A program made the translations under genes and the position numbers. Below are positions 33,978 through 44,943 of a stretch of 64,000 nucleotides of DNA, piece by piece (positions within the stretch are counted from its first letter, which is position 1; every line of letters begins with the position of its first letter). The stretch spans positions 1,984,001 through 2,048,000 of the forward strand of contig NZ_CP046453.1 in the NCBI RefSeq assembly GCF_009734405.1. Direction: 5' to 3'. The notes under the pieces were generated by a model. That model did not search any database. It saw only the letters and a program-made list of their open reading frames with translations, and was not told where the DNA came from. This DNA comes from Corynebacterium comes. Its GTDB lineage: Bacteria; Actinomycetota; Actinomycetes; Mycobacteriales; Mycobacteriaceae.

Positions 33978-35306
33978 TCAGTCGTCCTCGGGGGGCTGAC
34001 CAGCGTCCGGAAGCACGTCGACCAGCACGGAGCGCACGCGGACCCGGCCGCGGCGGTCGCGGCCGCCCTCGGCGGTCAGGCGCAGCCCGCAGGTGTCCAC
34101 GGTGGAACCCGGCAGGGGCACCCGGCCGATCTCGTAGCCGATGAGTCCGGCGACGGATTCGACCTGCTCGCGGACCTCCTCGGAGAACTCGACGTCGATG
34201 TCCAGGTCGTCGTGGATCTCCTCCGTGAGGTCCTCCAGGGAGAGGCGGGAGACGGCGCGGTAGGTGCGGTCGTCAAGACGCTCGATGGGGGCGATCTCGG
34301 CGAGGTCGTACTCGTCGGCGATCTCACCGACGATCTCCTCGAGGATGTCCTCCAGGGTGATCAGGCCGGCGATGCCGCCGTACTCGTCGACGAGCATGGA
34401 CATGTGGACCTGGTCGCGCTGCATCTCGTGGAGCAGTTCATCGAGGTTCTTGGATTCGGGCACGAAGGTCGCCGGGCGCATGACGTCGGCGACGCAGACG
34501 GAGGCGCCGCCGTCGGTGAGGTGATAGGTGTGGCGGACGAGGTCCTTGATGTAGACGATGCCGACGATGTCGTCGATGTTCTCGCCCACGACCGGCACCC
34601 GGGAATGACCGGAGCGCACGCACAGGGTGGTCGCCTGGCCGGCGTGCTTGTCCGACTCGATCCAGATCATCTCGGTACGCGGCACCATGACCTGGCGGGC
34701 GGTGGTGGAGGCGAGGTCGAAGACCGACTGGATCATGCGCCGCTCCTCCACCTCCACGATGCCGTGCTCCTGGGCGATGTCCACCATCTCCCGCAGCTCG
34801 ACCTCGGTGGCGTAGGGGCCGTGGCGGAAACCCGCACCCGGGGCGATGAGGTTGCCCAGCCAGATGAGCAGACGCGCCACCGGGCCGAGCACGAACGCCA
34901 CGGTCTGCAGCACCATGCCGGAGCGCAGGGAGATGGAGTACGGGTTCTTCCGGCCCATGGTGCGGGCGAACACGCCGATGATGGCGTAGCTGATCACCGT
35001 CACCGCCACGATCGCCAGGGTGATGGCCCACAGATCGGAGGCGATGTACTCCCGGGCCAGGGCGGCGGCGAAGACGGCGGCGGTGGCGTCGAGAAGCGTC
35101 TTCAGCAGGATGAGCAGGTTGATGTGGTCGGCGCGACGGTCGAGGACGTCGAGAAGCGAGCGCGCGCCGCTGACGTCGTCCTTGACCATGGCGTCCACGC
35201 GCGCCCGCGAGATGGAGCTGACCGCCGACTCGACGGTGCCTAGCAGGCCGGACAGAGCGAGCGCCAGGACGGTGACCGTGCCCAGCCAGACGACATCAAT
35301 GTCCAT
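33978..35306 (-). CDS. CNNM/CorC-family hemolysin-like membrane protein
   Basis: A 442-residue protein. The DUF21 membrane domain (about 1-165) has GTVESAVSSISRARVDAM and three to four helices. It is followed by a CBS pair (about 185-310, with QVMVPRTEMIWIE and DVMRPATFVPESKNLDELLHEM) and a CorC_HlyC C-terminal domain (about 330-430). Such proteins are linked to Mg2+ or Co2+ efflux and homeostasis. The ATG overlaps the ybeY stop by one base (TAATG at 35308-35304). Confidence 0.88.
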   Translation of the reverse strand: MDIDVVWLGTVTVLALALSGLLGTVESAVSSISRARVDAMVKDDVSGARSLLDVLDRRADHINLLILLKTLLDATAAVFAAALAREYIASDLWAITLAIVAVTVISYAIIGVFARTMGRKNPYSISLRSGMVLQTVAFVLGPVARLLIWLGNLIAPGAGFRHGPYATEVELREMVDIAQEHGIVEVEERRMIQSVFDLASTTARQVMVPRTEMIWIESDKHAGQATTLCVRSGHSRVPVVGENIDDIVGIVYIKDLVRHTYHLTDGGASVCVADVMRPATFVPESKNLDELLHEMQRDQVHMSMLVDEYGGIAGLITLEDILEEIVGEIADEYDLAEIAPIERLDDRTYRAVSRLSLEDLTEEIHDDLDIDVEFSEEVREQVESVAGLIGYEIGRVPLPGSTVDTCGLRLTAEGGRDRRGRVRVRSVLVDVLPDAGQPPEDD

Positions 35307-35916
35307 TACTTGTCCCCGGCGGGTTCCCCGATGGCCGGCAGACCGCCACCCGGCACGATCTCATCGAGGGCCTGACGGTCGGCGGCCGACGGGAAGGCCT
35401 GCGCGCCGGTGGGCTTGGGCTGGTACTTGACGCCGCGTTTCTTCACGTCGTCGTACCAGTCCGCGAGCAGCTCGTTCTGCAGGGCGAACATCTCGCGTTC
35501 CTCGGCGGGCGTGGCGTGGTCATAGCCCAGCAGGTGCAGGCACCCGTGGACGGTGAGCAGCGCCAGCTCATGATCCAGGCCGTGACCTGCGGCGACGGCC
35601 TGCCTGGCGGCGAACTCCGGGCTGAGCACGATGTCGCCCAGCAGCGCCGGGCCGGGCTGCTTGGAATCGGGCCGACCGCCCAGTGCTGTCCCGGACCCCG
35701 GGGTGAGCTCATCCATGGGGAAGGTCATCACGTCGGTGGCGCCCTCGAGGTCGAGCCAGCGCACGTGCAGGTCGGTGATGGTGGCCAGGTCCACGATGTG
35801 GATGGACGCCTCGGCGTCAGGATGGATGTCCATCTCGCCGAGGGCGAAGGAGGCGACGTCGATGAGCATCTCCTCGTTCACACCCTCGTAGCCGGATTCG
35901 TTGAAGACCTCGATGC

Positions 35917-35920
<4 letters not shown>
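35306..35920 (-). CDS. ybeY: Endoribonuclease YbeY
   Basis: A 204-residue YbeY, longer than the usual ~155 because of a hydrophilic C-terminal extension (about 160-204). The zinc motif [22 protein letters not shown] is seen as [11 protein letters not shown] followed by EEREMF. It acts in 16S rRNA 3' processing and ribosome quality control. Its ATG overlaps the phoH stop (ATGA, 35917-35920) and its stop overlaps the CNNM start, so it is tightly coupled on both sides. Confidence 0.92.
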
Positions 35921-36885
<965 letters not shown>

Positions 36886-36928
36886 GGACTCCGGCGCCTG
36901 CTTTCTTGTCGCGATGTTTGATGGAACT

Positions 36929-37651
36929 CTACCAGCGCCCAGTGAGCACACCGATGGCCGACAGCGCCACCATCGCGGCACTCGCCGTCCGCAGCACCTC
37001 CGGCCCCAGCCGCACGGCCCGGGCCCCGGCGTCCGTCAGACGCGCCAGCTCCTCCGGGCCGATGCCGCCCTCGGGCCCGACGATCAGCACGATCTCGTCC
37101 GCATCCAGGTCGATCTCACGCAGCGGGACAGCCGAATCCTCGTGCAGGACCAGCGCCGTCTTCCCCGCGATCAGCTCCGCGAGCTGCGCCGTTGTCACCG
37201 GCTCATGGATCTGCGGGATGCGGGTCCGCCGGGACTGCTTCGCCGCCGCCAACGCCGCGGCCTCCCACTTCGCCACACCCTTCGCGGCCTTCGGGCCCGC
37301 CCACCGGGCCACGCACCGCTCCGCCTGCCAGGGCACGATCGCATCGGCCCCGGCCTGCGTGGCCAGATCCACCGCGAGCTCCGAGCGCTCCGCCTTCGGC
37401 AGCGCCTGCGCCACCGTCACCGCCGGCCGCGGCTGCTTATCGACGCCCCGTTCCACCACCTCGCCCGTCAGCTCATCCTTCCCGCGCGTGGCGGTGACGA
37501 GGACGACCGCATGGGCGCCGAGGCCGTCGATGAGCATGATGTGCTCGCCGGCCTGGATACGCTTCACGGCCACCGCATGACGACCCTCCGGGCCGTCAAG
37601 AACGACGTGCCCGTCGAAGGGACCCGGATGGACGAAGACGGGGAGGCTCAT
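36929..37651 (-). CDS. rsmE: 16S rRNA m3U1498 methyltransferase RsmE
   Basis: A 240-residue SPOUT-type methyltransferase with N-terminal PUA-like domain ([32 protein letters not shown]) and the C-terminal knot ([38 protein letters not shown]). It methylates U1498 of 16S rRNA using S-adenosylmethionine. Its ATG overlaps the dnaJ stop by 4 nt (ATGA). Confidence 0.92.
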   Translation of the reverse strand: MSLPVFVHPGPFDGHVVLDGPEGRHAVAVKRIQAGEHIMLIDGLGAHAVVLVTATRGKDELTGEVVERGVDKQPRPAVTVAQALPKAERSELAVDLATQAGADAIVPWQAERCVARWAGPKAAKGVAKWEAAALAAAKQSRRTRIPQIHEPVTTAQLAELIAGKTALVLHEDSAVPLREIDLDADEIVLIVGPEGGIGPEELARLTDAGARAVRLGPEVLRTASAAMVALSAIGVLTGRW

Positions 37652-38781
37652 CGGTTGCGGAACTTACCCTTCAGGCGGGAGAAGAACCCGGAGTCCTCGC
37701 CGTCCCGGTCGACGCTGGAGACCTCGGCGCGGTGCTCGCGGATCTGCTCGAAGAGCTCACGGGTCTTGTCGTCCAGTTCCGTCGGGACGGTGACGGTGAC
37801 GTGCGCGATGAGGTCACCCCGGCCCTCGGTGCGCAGGCGCGGCATGCCCTGCCCACCCAGGCGGATCTGCTGGTTCGGCTGGGTACCGGCCGGGATGTCG
37901 ATGGTCAGGGTCTCCCCCGCCAGATCCTCCACACCCGCCTGGGCGCCCAGCGCTGCGTCGACGGCCGGGACCGAGACGTTCAGGTGCAGGTTGTCGCCGT
38001 CACGCTGGAACACCTTGTGCGGCAGCATGGAGATCTCCACGTACAGATCACCCGCCGGGCCACCACCGTGGCCCACCTCGCCCTGGCCCGCCATGCGGAT
38101 GCGCATGCCGTTGTTGATGCCGGCCGGCACGTTGACCACCAGGTCACGACGCTTCTTCACCCGGCCACCACCCGAACAACGGGTGCAGGGATCCTTGATG
38201 ATCTCACCGAAACCATCACACGTCGGGCAGGGACGCGAGGTCATGATGTTGCCCAGGAAGGAACGCTGCACCTCCTGCACCTCACCGGAACCATGGCACT
38301 CACCACAGGTCACCGGCTTCGCCTTCGACTCCGAACCCGTGCCCTCACAGTGGTCACACAGCACAGCAGTGTCCACCGTGATGTCCTTCTTCACACCCGA
38401 GAAGGCGTCCTCCAGGGAGATCGCGATGCGCAGCAGGGCGTCATTGCCCGGCTGGACACGCGAACGCGGACCACGCGAACCACCGGCGCCACCGCCGAAG
38501 AACGCCTCGAAGATGTCCCCGAAACCTCCCCCGCCGTAGCCGCCCGGCATGCCGCCGTTGCCCTGCTCCATCGGGTCCCCGCCCATGTCGACGATGCGGC
38601 GCTTCTCCGGATCGGTGAGCACCTCGTGCGCCACCGACGCCTCCCGGAACTTCTCCGCAGCCTCCTCGGAAGGGTTCACATCCGGGTGATACTTCCTGGC
38701 CAGCTTGCGGTACGCCTTCTTGATCTCGGTATCCGTCGCAGACTTGTCGACGCCCAGAATTCCGTAATAGTCACGTGCCAC
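37648..38781 (-). CDS. dnaJ: Chaperone DnaJ (DnaJ2 of the hrcA operon)
   Basis: A 377-residue type I DnaJ. The J domain (1-70) has KYHPDVN with the HPD motif. A Gly-rich region (about 75-110) is followed by four CxxCxGxG zinc repeats: [24 protein letters not shown] and CTRCSGGG. The C-terminal substrate-binding part follows. It stimulates DnaK ATPase. In corynebacteria the copy next to hrcA is DnaJ2; the other copy lies with dnaK. It starts 45 nt after hrcA. Confidence 0.93.
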   Translation of the reverse strand: MARDYYGILGVDKSATDTEIKKAYRKLARKYHPDVNPSEEAAEKFREASVAHEVLTDPEKRRIVDMGGDPMEQGNGGMPGGYGGGGFGDIFEAFFGGGAGGSRGPRSRVQPGNDALLRIAISLEDAFSGVKKDITVDTAVLCDHCEGTGSESKAKPVTCGECHGSGEVQEVQRSFLGNIMTSRPCPTCDGFGEIIKDPCTRCSGGGRVKKRRDLVVNVPAGINNGMRIRMAGQGEVGHGGGPAGDLYVEISMLPHKVFQRDGDNLHLNVSVPAVDAALGAQAGVEDLAGETLTIDIPAGTQPNQQIRLGGQGMPRLRTEGRGDLIAHVTVTVPTELDDKTRELFEQIREHRAEVSSVDRDGEDSGFFSRLKGKFRNR

Positions 38782-38826
38782 GATGAGTGAGACTTCCTTT
38801 GTCAGCTATACAAGATCGAATAAATG

Positions 38827-39855
38827 TTACTCGCCAGCCAGAACTCGGCTGACATACCGTGCAACGGCCGAGACCTTCGAGATTGTTCCCGGATAGTCCA
38901 TGAACGTCGGCCCCACCACGCCCAGCCCGCCGAGCGTATGCCCGTCCGAACCGTAACCCGTGGCCACGACCGAGGCATCATGCAGATCCTCGTCCTCGTT
39001 CTCTCCACCGATGAGCACACTCACGTTACCCAGGTCCGGCACGTTCGCCAGCAACTTCAGGACAGTGACCTGCTCCTCCAGCGCCTCAATCACGCTCGGC
39101 AGGCCAGCCGGGAAATCCCGCGCGATACGCGTCAGATTCGACGTCCCCGCCAGAATCAACCGGTCGGTCGGCTGCTCCACCAGCGTCTCGATCAGCCGCG
39201 TCGCACTCCTGATCACCGCACTGCGGATCTGCGCCGGCGGATTCTGCGCCAACTCCGCCAGACTCGTCGACCCCTCCGTCAGGGTCCTGCCCGCCAACGC
39301 ACCGTTGAGCAGATCACGCAGGAGATGGACCCCGTCGGCGTCGATAAGCTCATCGAGCTCCACGTTGCGCTGATCCACACGACCCGAATCCGTGATCAGC
39401 ACCAGCAGCAGACGCGTCGGACCGAGCGCCACCACCTCCACATGCTTCACACGCGACAACTTCAGATTCGGCAACTGCACCACCGCCGCCTGGCGCGTCA
39501 ACTGGGCGAGCAACTGGACCGAACGACGCAACACGTCCTCCAGATCCACACCATCCTCCAGGAAACTGATGATCGCCCGACGCTCCGGCGCCGACAACGG
39601 CTTCAACTCATGGATGTGATCCACGAACCGGCGGTAACCCTTCTCCGTGGGAATCCGGCCCGAGCTCGCGTGCTGCTGCACGATGTAGCCCTCCGACTCG
39701 AGCACCGCCATGTCATTGCGGATCGTCGCGCTCGACACATTCAGCCGATGCCGCTCCAACAGAGCCTTCGAACCCACCGGCTCATGGGAGGCGATGTAAT
39801 CCGCCACGATCGCGCGCAGAACCTCCTGCCTACGGACATCCGTCAAACCAGCCAT
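38827..39855 (-). CDS. hrcA: Heat-inducible transcription repressor HrcA
   Basis: A 342-residue HrcA: winged helix [29 protein letters not shown] and [34 protein letters not shown], then the GAF-like dimer region with [15 protein letters not shown] and a C-terminal [21 protein letters not shown]. It represses chaperone genes through CIRCE elements. The ATG at 39855 follows the strong ribosome site GGAGGTGA, itself inside a degenerate CIRCE (39856-39882), pointing to self-repression. A longer frame to 39918 has no site. Confidence 0.93.
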   Translation of the reverse strand: MAGLTDVRRQEVLRAIVADYIASHEPVGSKALLERHRLNVSSATIRNDMAVLESEGYIVQQHASSGRIPTEKGYRRFVDHIHELKPLSAPERRAIISFLEDGVDLEDVLRRSVQLLAQLTRQAAVVQLPNLKLSRVKHVEVVALGPTRLLLVLITDSGRVDQRNVELDELIDADGVHLLRDLLNGALAGRTLTEGSTSLAELAQNPPAQIRSAVIRSATRLIETLVEQPTDRLILAGTSNLTRIARDFPAGLPSVIEALEEQVTVLKLLANVPDLGNVSVLIGGENEDEDLHDASVVATGYGSDGHTLGGLGVVGPTFMDYPGTISKVSAVARYVSRVLAGE

Positions 39856-39882
39856 CTGGCACTCACCTCCCTCGGTTGCTAG
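39856..39882 (-). promoter_or_regulatory. Degenerate CIRCE element over the hrcA ribosome-binding site
   Basis: Read on the minus strand: CTAGCAACC, a 9-nt spacer, GAGTGCCAG. The consensus is TTAGCACTC-N9-GAGTGCTAA, so 6 of 9 and 7 of 9 arm positions agree with exact spacing. It covers the ribosome site and ends next to the ATG. Confidence 0.5.
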
Positions 39883-39929
39883 TTCTGACAGTGTAACCCC
39901 GTCCAACCCCGCCGCCATACCCCCGGGCC

Positions 39930-40793
39930 CTACGGCTCCTCGAACATCCGGTGCCAGCCCCAGACCGGGCCGGAGGGTCGCGCACGACCGTTGATCACAC
40001 CCTCAATCTCCGCCACCACCTCCGCCAGATGCATGTCAATGCACGAATCCGAGTACGAAAGGTGGGTGTATCCCCTGATCAGAGCGTCGTTCGCCTTCCA
40101 GCAGTCCTTGACCATCACCCCACGATCCCTGTGGAACTCATACCCGTTGACCTCCACGATCACCTTCGACTTCTCATGCACCCCGTCCCGCCGGTAATGC
40201 CCGATCTTCTTGTTCTGCTCCATCACGATCCCCTGCTCCCGCAACACCCGGAACAGGACGCGTTCCGTCTCCGAGTCCCCACCCACCGCCGCCTTCCCCA
40301 CCAGCGCGCGCATCCCGGCCGGCACACGTGCGTAGGCCGCCAGATCCTCCTTCAACCGGGCACTCCCGTCCTTGCCCCCGTACTGCCCCTCCAGGAACTT
40401 CACCGCCTCGAACTGCTTGGTGGCCGGCATGTCCATCGCCGTGCGCAACGGGTCGGCGATCCGGATCCCGTTCCGGAGTTCCGTGGTGGCCGACTTCCCC
40501 CGGATCAACCGGAGATACCCGCTCCCCCGCAGATATCCGTCCCGTGCCACCAACGCGGCCGCCGGCAGGTAGACGGAGCGGTTCCCGCGGAGCTCCCAGG
40601 CCGTCCGTCCCGTGAACACGATGTGCGGCCGCGCCTGCTGCAGTGCCCTGAGCAGGAGCTCGCCCTGCGGCCGACTCGTCGTGTACACACCCCGGTCCAC
40701 GCGGTGCAGCTTCCCGTCCCTGATCAGCGCCTGGATCTTCTTCGCGTGCACGCCCCGGGCGCGCAGGTCTGCCGTGGTGAGAATTTCCCCCAT
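39930..40793 (-). CDS. AbiEi-like/DUF559-type protein (wHTH plus Vsr-like nuclease fold)
   Basis: A 287-residue protein. The N-terminus ([38 protein letters not shown]) is the winged-helix found in AbiEi antitoxins. It is followed by a middle domain ([24 protein letters not shown]) and a C-terminal DUF559/Vsr-like part with [32 protein letters not shown] and [13 protein letters not shown]. Actinobacteria have many such genes as stand-alone proteins; no AbiEii-type toxin lies next to it. The ATG at 40793 is the first plausible start and longer frames cross the tandem repeats. Function unproven. Confidence 0.72.
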   Translation of the reverse strand: MGEILTTADLRARGVHAKKIQALIRDGKLHRVDRGVYTTSRPQGELLLRALQQARPHIVFTGRTAWELRGNRSVYLPAAALVARDGYLRGSGYLRLIRGKSATTELRNGIRIADPLRTAMDMPATKQFEAVKFLEGQYGGKDGSARLKEDLAAYARVPAGMRALVGKAAVGGDSETERVLFRVLREQGIVMEQNKKIGHYRRDGVHEKSKVIVEVNGYEFHRDRGVMVKDCWKANDALIRGYTHLSYSDSCIDMHLAEVVAEIEGVINGRARPSGPVWGWHRMFEEP

Positions 40794-40858
40794 GTGAACC
40801 CCTTCCCACCACAGTTGGACTGCTGAAAAGGTCGGGAGGTTCCCGGTGGGAGGCATTT

Positions 40859-41083
40859 CGCTCCCCCCTGAGGTCCTGCCCAGGCCCGGTGCGGGGCCTT
40901 GAGGGGGCGTGAACCGGAGACCCGCCGGCCGCGTCCACGTCGCTCCCCCCTGAGGTCCTGCGCAGGCCCGGGGTGGGCCCTTGAGGGGGTGTGAACCGGA
41001 GACCCGGCGGCCGCGTCCACGTCGCTCCCCCCTGAGGTCCTGCGCAGGCCCGGGGCGGGGCCTTGAGGGGGTGTGAACCGGAA
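40859..41083. repeat. 82-bp tandem repeat, 2.75 copies, each forming a hairpin
   Basis: Units start at 40859, 40941 and 41023 (CGCTCCCCCCTGAGGTCCTG), an exact 82-bp period; the last unit is cut at about 60 bp. Copies differ at a few positions only. Each unit carries an imperfect inverted repeat from CCCCCCTGAGG to CCTTGAGGGGG around CCTGCGCAGG. The array fills the space between the stop of hemW (leftward) and the start of the AbiEi-like gene. It may terminate hemW transcription. Confidence 0.88.
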
Positions 41084-41085
41084 AG

Positions 41086-42210
41086 TCAGGCCTCCTCGGC
41101 GACGAGGATGTCGGTGATGATGCCGTCGGCGAGCAGGCGGCCGGCGTCGGTGAGCGCAACACGGTCGCCGACGTGCCGCAGGAGGCCACGCCCGACGTCC
41201 CGGGCCACAACCCCGTGCGCCCCCGCATCAATCCAGTCGAACGGGATGCCCTCGCGCAGGCGCAGGCCGAGCATGAGCTTTTCGGTGTGGCGGTCGGCGT
41301 CGGTGAGCAGCTCCTCCCCTGCGATAGGCAGCTCGCCGGAAGCCAGGATGGAGGCGTAGCGGGCGGGGTGCTTGACGTTGTGGAAACGGCGGTTGCCCAG
41401 GTGGGAGTGGGCGCCGGGGCCGGCTCCCCACCAGTCGCCGTCGCGCCAGTAGATCTCGTTGTGGCGGCACTCGCCACCCGGCTTGGCCCAGTTGGAGACC
41501 TCGTACCAGTGGAAGCCGGCCCCTTCGAGGCGGGAGGAGATGATGTCGTAGCGGTCGGCGTAGACGTCCTCGGACGGGGCGGGAAGCTCGCCCTTGCGGA
41601 CCTTGCGGGCCATGGCGGTGCCGTCCTCGACGATGAGCGAGTAGGCGGAGACGTGGTCGACGTCGGCGGAGAGGACGGCGTCGAGGGTGGCGCGGACGTC
41701 GTCGTCCGTTTCGGTGGGCGTGCCGTAGATCATGTCCAGGTTGACGTGCTCGAAGCCGGCGGCGCGGGCTTCCTTGGCGGCGTCGACGGCACGCCCGGGG
41801 GTGTGGGTGCGGTCGAGGACGCGGAGGACGGCGGGTGAGGCGGACTGCATGCCCAGGGAGACGCGGGTGAAGCCGGCCTCCAGCAGCCCGGAGAAGAACT
41901 GGGGCGAGACCGATTCCGGATTGGATTCGGTGGTGACCTCAGCACCCGGGGCGAGGCCGAAGGTATCGCGCACCATGGAAAGCACGCGCGACAAGCCGTC
42001 GGAACCGAGCAGGGAGGGGGTGCCACCACCGATGAAGACGGTGTCGGCGGGCCGGCCCTGCGGCGCGGCCAGAGCCAGCTCGCGCGCCAGGGCGTCGAGG
42101 TAGGAGGCGGGTGAGGCGGACGTGCCGAGTTCACCTGGGGTGTAGGTGTTGAAGTCGCAGTAGCCGCAACGGGTGGAACAGAAGGGAACGTGGATATAGA
42201 CGCCGAACAT
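41086..42210 (-). CDS. hemW: Radical SAM protein HemW (HemN-like)
   Basis: A 374-residue radical SAM protein. The iron-sulfur motif is CSTRCGYCDFN near residue 10-20, followed by FIGGGTPSLL and TTESNPESV. Length and the absence of the long N-terminal part of oxygen-independent coproporphyrinogen oxidase point to HemW, a heme chaperone rather than a true HemN. TAACGT (42223-42218), overlapping the stop of the preceding gene, lies 7 nt before the ATG, so a leaderless second start is possible in addition to readthrough from that gene. Confidence 0.87.
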   Translation of the reverse strand: MFGVYIHVPFCSTRCGYCDFNTYTPGELGTSASPASYLDALARELALAAPQGRPADTVFIGGGTPSLLGSDGLSRVLSMVRDTFGLAPGAEVTTESNPESVSPQFFSGLLEAGFTRVSLGMQSASPAVLRVLDRTHTPGRAVDAAKEARAAGFEHVNLDMIYGTPTETDDDVRATLDAVLSADVDHVSAYSLIVEDGTAMARKVRKGELPAPSEDVYADRYDIISSRLEGAGFHWYEVSNWAKPGGECRHNEIYWRDGDWWGAGPGAHSHLGNRRFHNVKHPARYASILASGELPIAGEELLTDADRHTEKLMLGLRLREGIPFDWIDAGAHGVVARDVGRGLLRHVGDRVALTDAGRLLADGIITDILVAEEA

Positions 42211-42220
42211 CTACGTCACG

Positions 42221-42895
42221 TTAGCTGGCGGCGCCCCGCTGGGCACGTTTGGCGGAGACGCGGGCGACGATGGCGTCGATACGCGCGCGCTCGGCGAGGA
42301 ACTCCGGCGTGTGGTTTCCGCGCATCGTGCGGGCGTAGGAGGGGTGGGCGTCGGCGACGGTGTGCAGCCAGCCTTCGACGGCGGCGTTGACGTGCGTGCC
42401 CACGCGCGCGTACAGGTGCGGCAGGCTGACGGCGTCGAGGTTGCCGGCGACGAGTTTGGTCTGGTCGAGGACCCAGGCGACGAGTTCTCCCAGATGCTCG
42501 ACGACCAGCTCGGTGCGGGCGTCGAGCGAATCCGCCAGGCCGGAGACGTTGACCGGGGAGGTGAGGGGGAAGAGCTCATCGAGGGAGGGGGCGTCGAGAA
42601 GCTCGGGTTCGATGAGCTTGGCGCCGGCCGCCCGACTGGCGGAGAGGACTCCCGCGCGGACGCCGCTGGTGAGTGCCTGGCGTAGACCGAGGAGCTCGCC
42701 GACGATCTGCCGGGAGTCGCGGCGGGCGTCGGAGAGGATCTCACCGAACTCGGCGAGGCAGTCGTGCGTGAGCTCGCCGTCCCAGTCCCGGATGGCCTCG
42801 AGGAGGTGCTCGATGTACTCGGCGACCTCGTCACCGATGTTGTAGATCTCCTGGGTGAGCTCGCGGTGGCGCAGCTCTGCAGCGATTTTCTGCAT
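42221..42895 (-). CDS. Conserved hypothetical helical protein
   Basis: A 224-residue, mainly helical, acidic protein with no signal or membrane segment: IAAELRHRELTQEIYNIGDEVAEYIEHLLEAI, ELTHDCLAEFGEILSDARRDSRQIVGELLG, then HNTPEFLAERARIDA-like C-terminus (GNHTPEFLAERARIDAIVARV). I do not recognise the family. The ATG at 42895 follows a purine-rich GGGGGC stretch; the longer frame to 43018 enters the fadD gene end. It lies 10 nt before hemW and they are probably cotranscribed. Confidence 0.65.
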   Translation of the reverse strand: MQKIAAELRHRELTQEIYNIGDEVAEYIEHLLEAIRDWDGELTHDCLAEFGEILSDARRDSRQIVGELLGLRQALTSGVRAGVLSASRAAGAKLIEPELLDAPSLDELFPLTSPVNVSGLADSLDARTELVVEHLGELVAWVLDQTKLVAGNLDAVSLPHLYARVGTHVNAAVEGWLHTVADAHPSYARTMRGNHTPEFLAERARIDAIVARVSAKRAQRGAAS

Positions 42896-42983
42896 CGTGG
42901 GCTGCCCCCTTTTCGTCGACGTTGTTGGCCTGACTCTAAGCCAGAAACGGCGACCCCGGGGGCAGACTCGCCGGAGGACTCGG

Positions 42984-44813
42984 TCAGCGCTTGTAGAGGT
43001 GGTCGATGGCCTCGACATAACGCTGGGTGACCACGTTGCGCTTGACCTTCATCGTCGGGGTGAGTTCGTTCTCCTCCTCGGAGAGGTCCCGGTCGAGGAT
43101 GTAGAACTTCCGGATGCCTTCCGCGTGGGAGACGGTGGCGTTGACGATGTTGATGGCGTCCTGGATCTCGGCACGCAGGGCAGGGTCAGTGGCCAGGTCC
43201 TGGATGGACTTGCCCTCCGGGATGTTGTGGTTGAGCTTCCAGCGCTGCAGCGCATCCTCGTCGAGGGTGACCAGCAGGCCGATGAAGGGCTTGCCGTCGC
43301 CGACGACCATCGCCTGGGAGATCAGCGGGTGGGCCCGCAGTGAATCCTCCATCGGGCCGGGCGAGACGTTCTTGCCGCCGGCGGTGACGATGAGGTCCTT
43401 CTTGCGTCCGGTGATCACCAGGTGGCCGGTGTCGAGGAGCTCGCCGAGGTCGCCGGTGTTGTACCAGCCGTCCTCCATGGACTCCGCCGTGGCCTCGTCG
43501 TTGTTCCAGTAGCCGTCGAAGAGGATGGGGCCCTTGATCAGGATCTCACCGGCGTCGTTGATGCGGATGGTCACGCCACCCAGCGGGCGGCCGACGCTGC
43601 CGATCTTCTGGTCCTCGAAATCCACGGCGGCTGCGGCTGCGGTCTCGGTGAGCCCGTAGCCCTCGTAGATGGGGATGCCGATGCCGCGGAAGAAGTGCAG
43701 GAGGTCGTGGCTCATGGCGGAACCGCCGGTGATGCAGTACTTCACGGAGTCACCGACCGCGGCGCGGATCTTGGAGTAGACGAGCTTGTCGTAGAGCTTC
43801 CGCTTCGCGACGAGCGCCCGCGACGGGCCCTCCGGCATGTCCAGCGCGCGGGAGTACTCGATGGCCGTCTTCTCGGCCCGCTCGAAGATCTTCGCCTTCA
43901 GCGGACCAGCGTCGGCGGCCTTCCCGGCGGCAGAGTTGCGCACCTTCTCGAATACGCGCGGCACGCCGAGGATCAGGTTCGGGCGGGAGCGGGCGAATTC
44001 CACGGACAGGGTGGAGAAGTCCGACCAGTGGTTCTGGGTGGCGCCGCCGACGACCAGGGCGAGGGAGACGGCGCGGGCCAGGACATGCGCCATGGGCAGG
44101 AAGGTGAGCGCCCGGGTGCCCGGACGGGAGATCCCGCCGACCGGGGCGGTGAGGATCCCGCGGACCTCGGCCAGCCAGTTGCGGTGGGTCAGCCGGCAGC
44201 CCTTGGGCCGGCCGGTGGTGCCGGAGGTGTAGACCAGCGAGGCCAGATCATCTGTGCCGGTGTGCGCGATGCGCGCATCGATCTCCTCCGAGGGGATCTC
44301 GCGGCCCTCGAACTTGAGGGTCGCGATGGCCGAGGAGTTGATCTCCAGGACCCGGCGCAGCTGCGAGGGGGAATCCTGCAGGCCCGGGGTGCCGTCCTCC
44401 CGCAGAACAAGGTGCGAGATGAGCTCGGTGTGGTCGCGGGTCTCGGTGATGGCGAGCACCGCACCCGAGTCCTCGATGATCCACTGCATCTGCGACAGCG
44501 AGGAGGAGGGGTACACCGGGACGCTCACGGCCCCGGCGGCCCAGATGGCGAAGTCGAGGAGCGACCACTCGTAACGGGTCGCGGAGATCAGCGCCACGCG
44601 GTCACCGGCCTGCACTCCGGAGGCGAGGAGCCCCTTGGCCACGGCGTACACCTCGGCGACGAACTCCGCGGAGGTGACGTTGACCCACTCGAAATTGGCG
44701 GGGCGGGTGAACATCACGCCGTGCGGGTAGCGCCTGGCGGTGTCGAGCATGGCGGTCAGGCAGGTTTCGCCGGGGGCGATGTCGTATTCGGCCGGGGTGT
44801 GGAACTCCTGCAC
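42984..44813 (-). CDS. fadD15: Long-chain fatty acid CoA ligase (FadD15 type)
   Basis: A 609-residue AMP-forming acyl-CoA synthetase. The adenylate motif is LVYTSGTTGRPKGCRLTHRN, then EGYGLTETAAAA, and YNTGDLGELLDTGHLVITGRKKDLIVTAGGKNVSP near the C-terminus. It activates long-chain fatty acids to CoA esters. The start is GTG 44813, with GAGAGGAAG upstream. It stands alone as a leftward unit divergent from malQ. Confidence 0.87.
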   Translation of the reverse strand: MQEFHTPAEYDIAPGETCLTAMLDTARRYPHGVMFTRPANFEWVNVTSAEFVAEVYAVAKGLLASGVQAGDRVALISATRYEWSLLDFAIWAAGAVSVPVYPSSSLSQMQWIIEDSGAVLAITETRDHTELISHLVLREDGTPGLQDSPSQLRRVLEINSSAIATLKFEGREIPSEEIDARIAHTGTDDLASLVYTSGTTGRPKGCRLTHRNWLAEVRGILTAPVGGISRPGTRALTFLPMAHVLARAVSLALVVGGATQNHWSDFSTLSVEFARSRPNLILGVPRVFEKVRNSAAGKAADAGPLKAKIFERAEKTAIEYSRALDMPEGPSRALVAKRKLYDKLVYSKIRAAVGDSVKYCITGGSAMSHDLLHFFRGIGIPIYEGYGLTETAAAAAVDFEDQKIGSVGRPLGGVTIRINDAGEILIKGPILFDGYWNNDEATAESMEDGWYNTGDLGELLDTGHLVITGRKKDLIVTAGGKNVSPGPMEDSLRAHPLISQAMVVGDGKPFIGLLVTLDEDALQRWKLNHNIPEGKSIQDLATDPALRAEIQDAINIVNATVSHAEGIRKFYILDRDLSEEENELTPTMKVKRNVVTQRYVEAIDHLYKR

Positions 44814-44943
44814 GGGTACTTCCTCTCGCGTCGGAAATCAGTGTTGTTCAACTCACAACGCTACCCCTGGGGTCCCACCTCGGGGGTCGGACATGGTGAC
44901 CACAAGCCCCGAGTTGCAGCGAAACATCCATCAGGGTGGCAGG

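Noticed and set aside
40859..41083. CRISPR array
   Set aside because: Units are contiguous with no unique spacers, and no cas genes are present.
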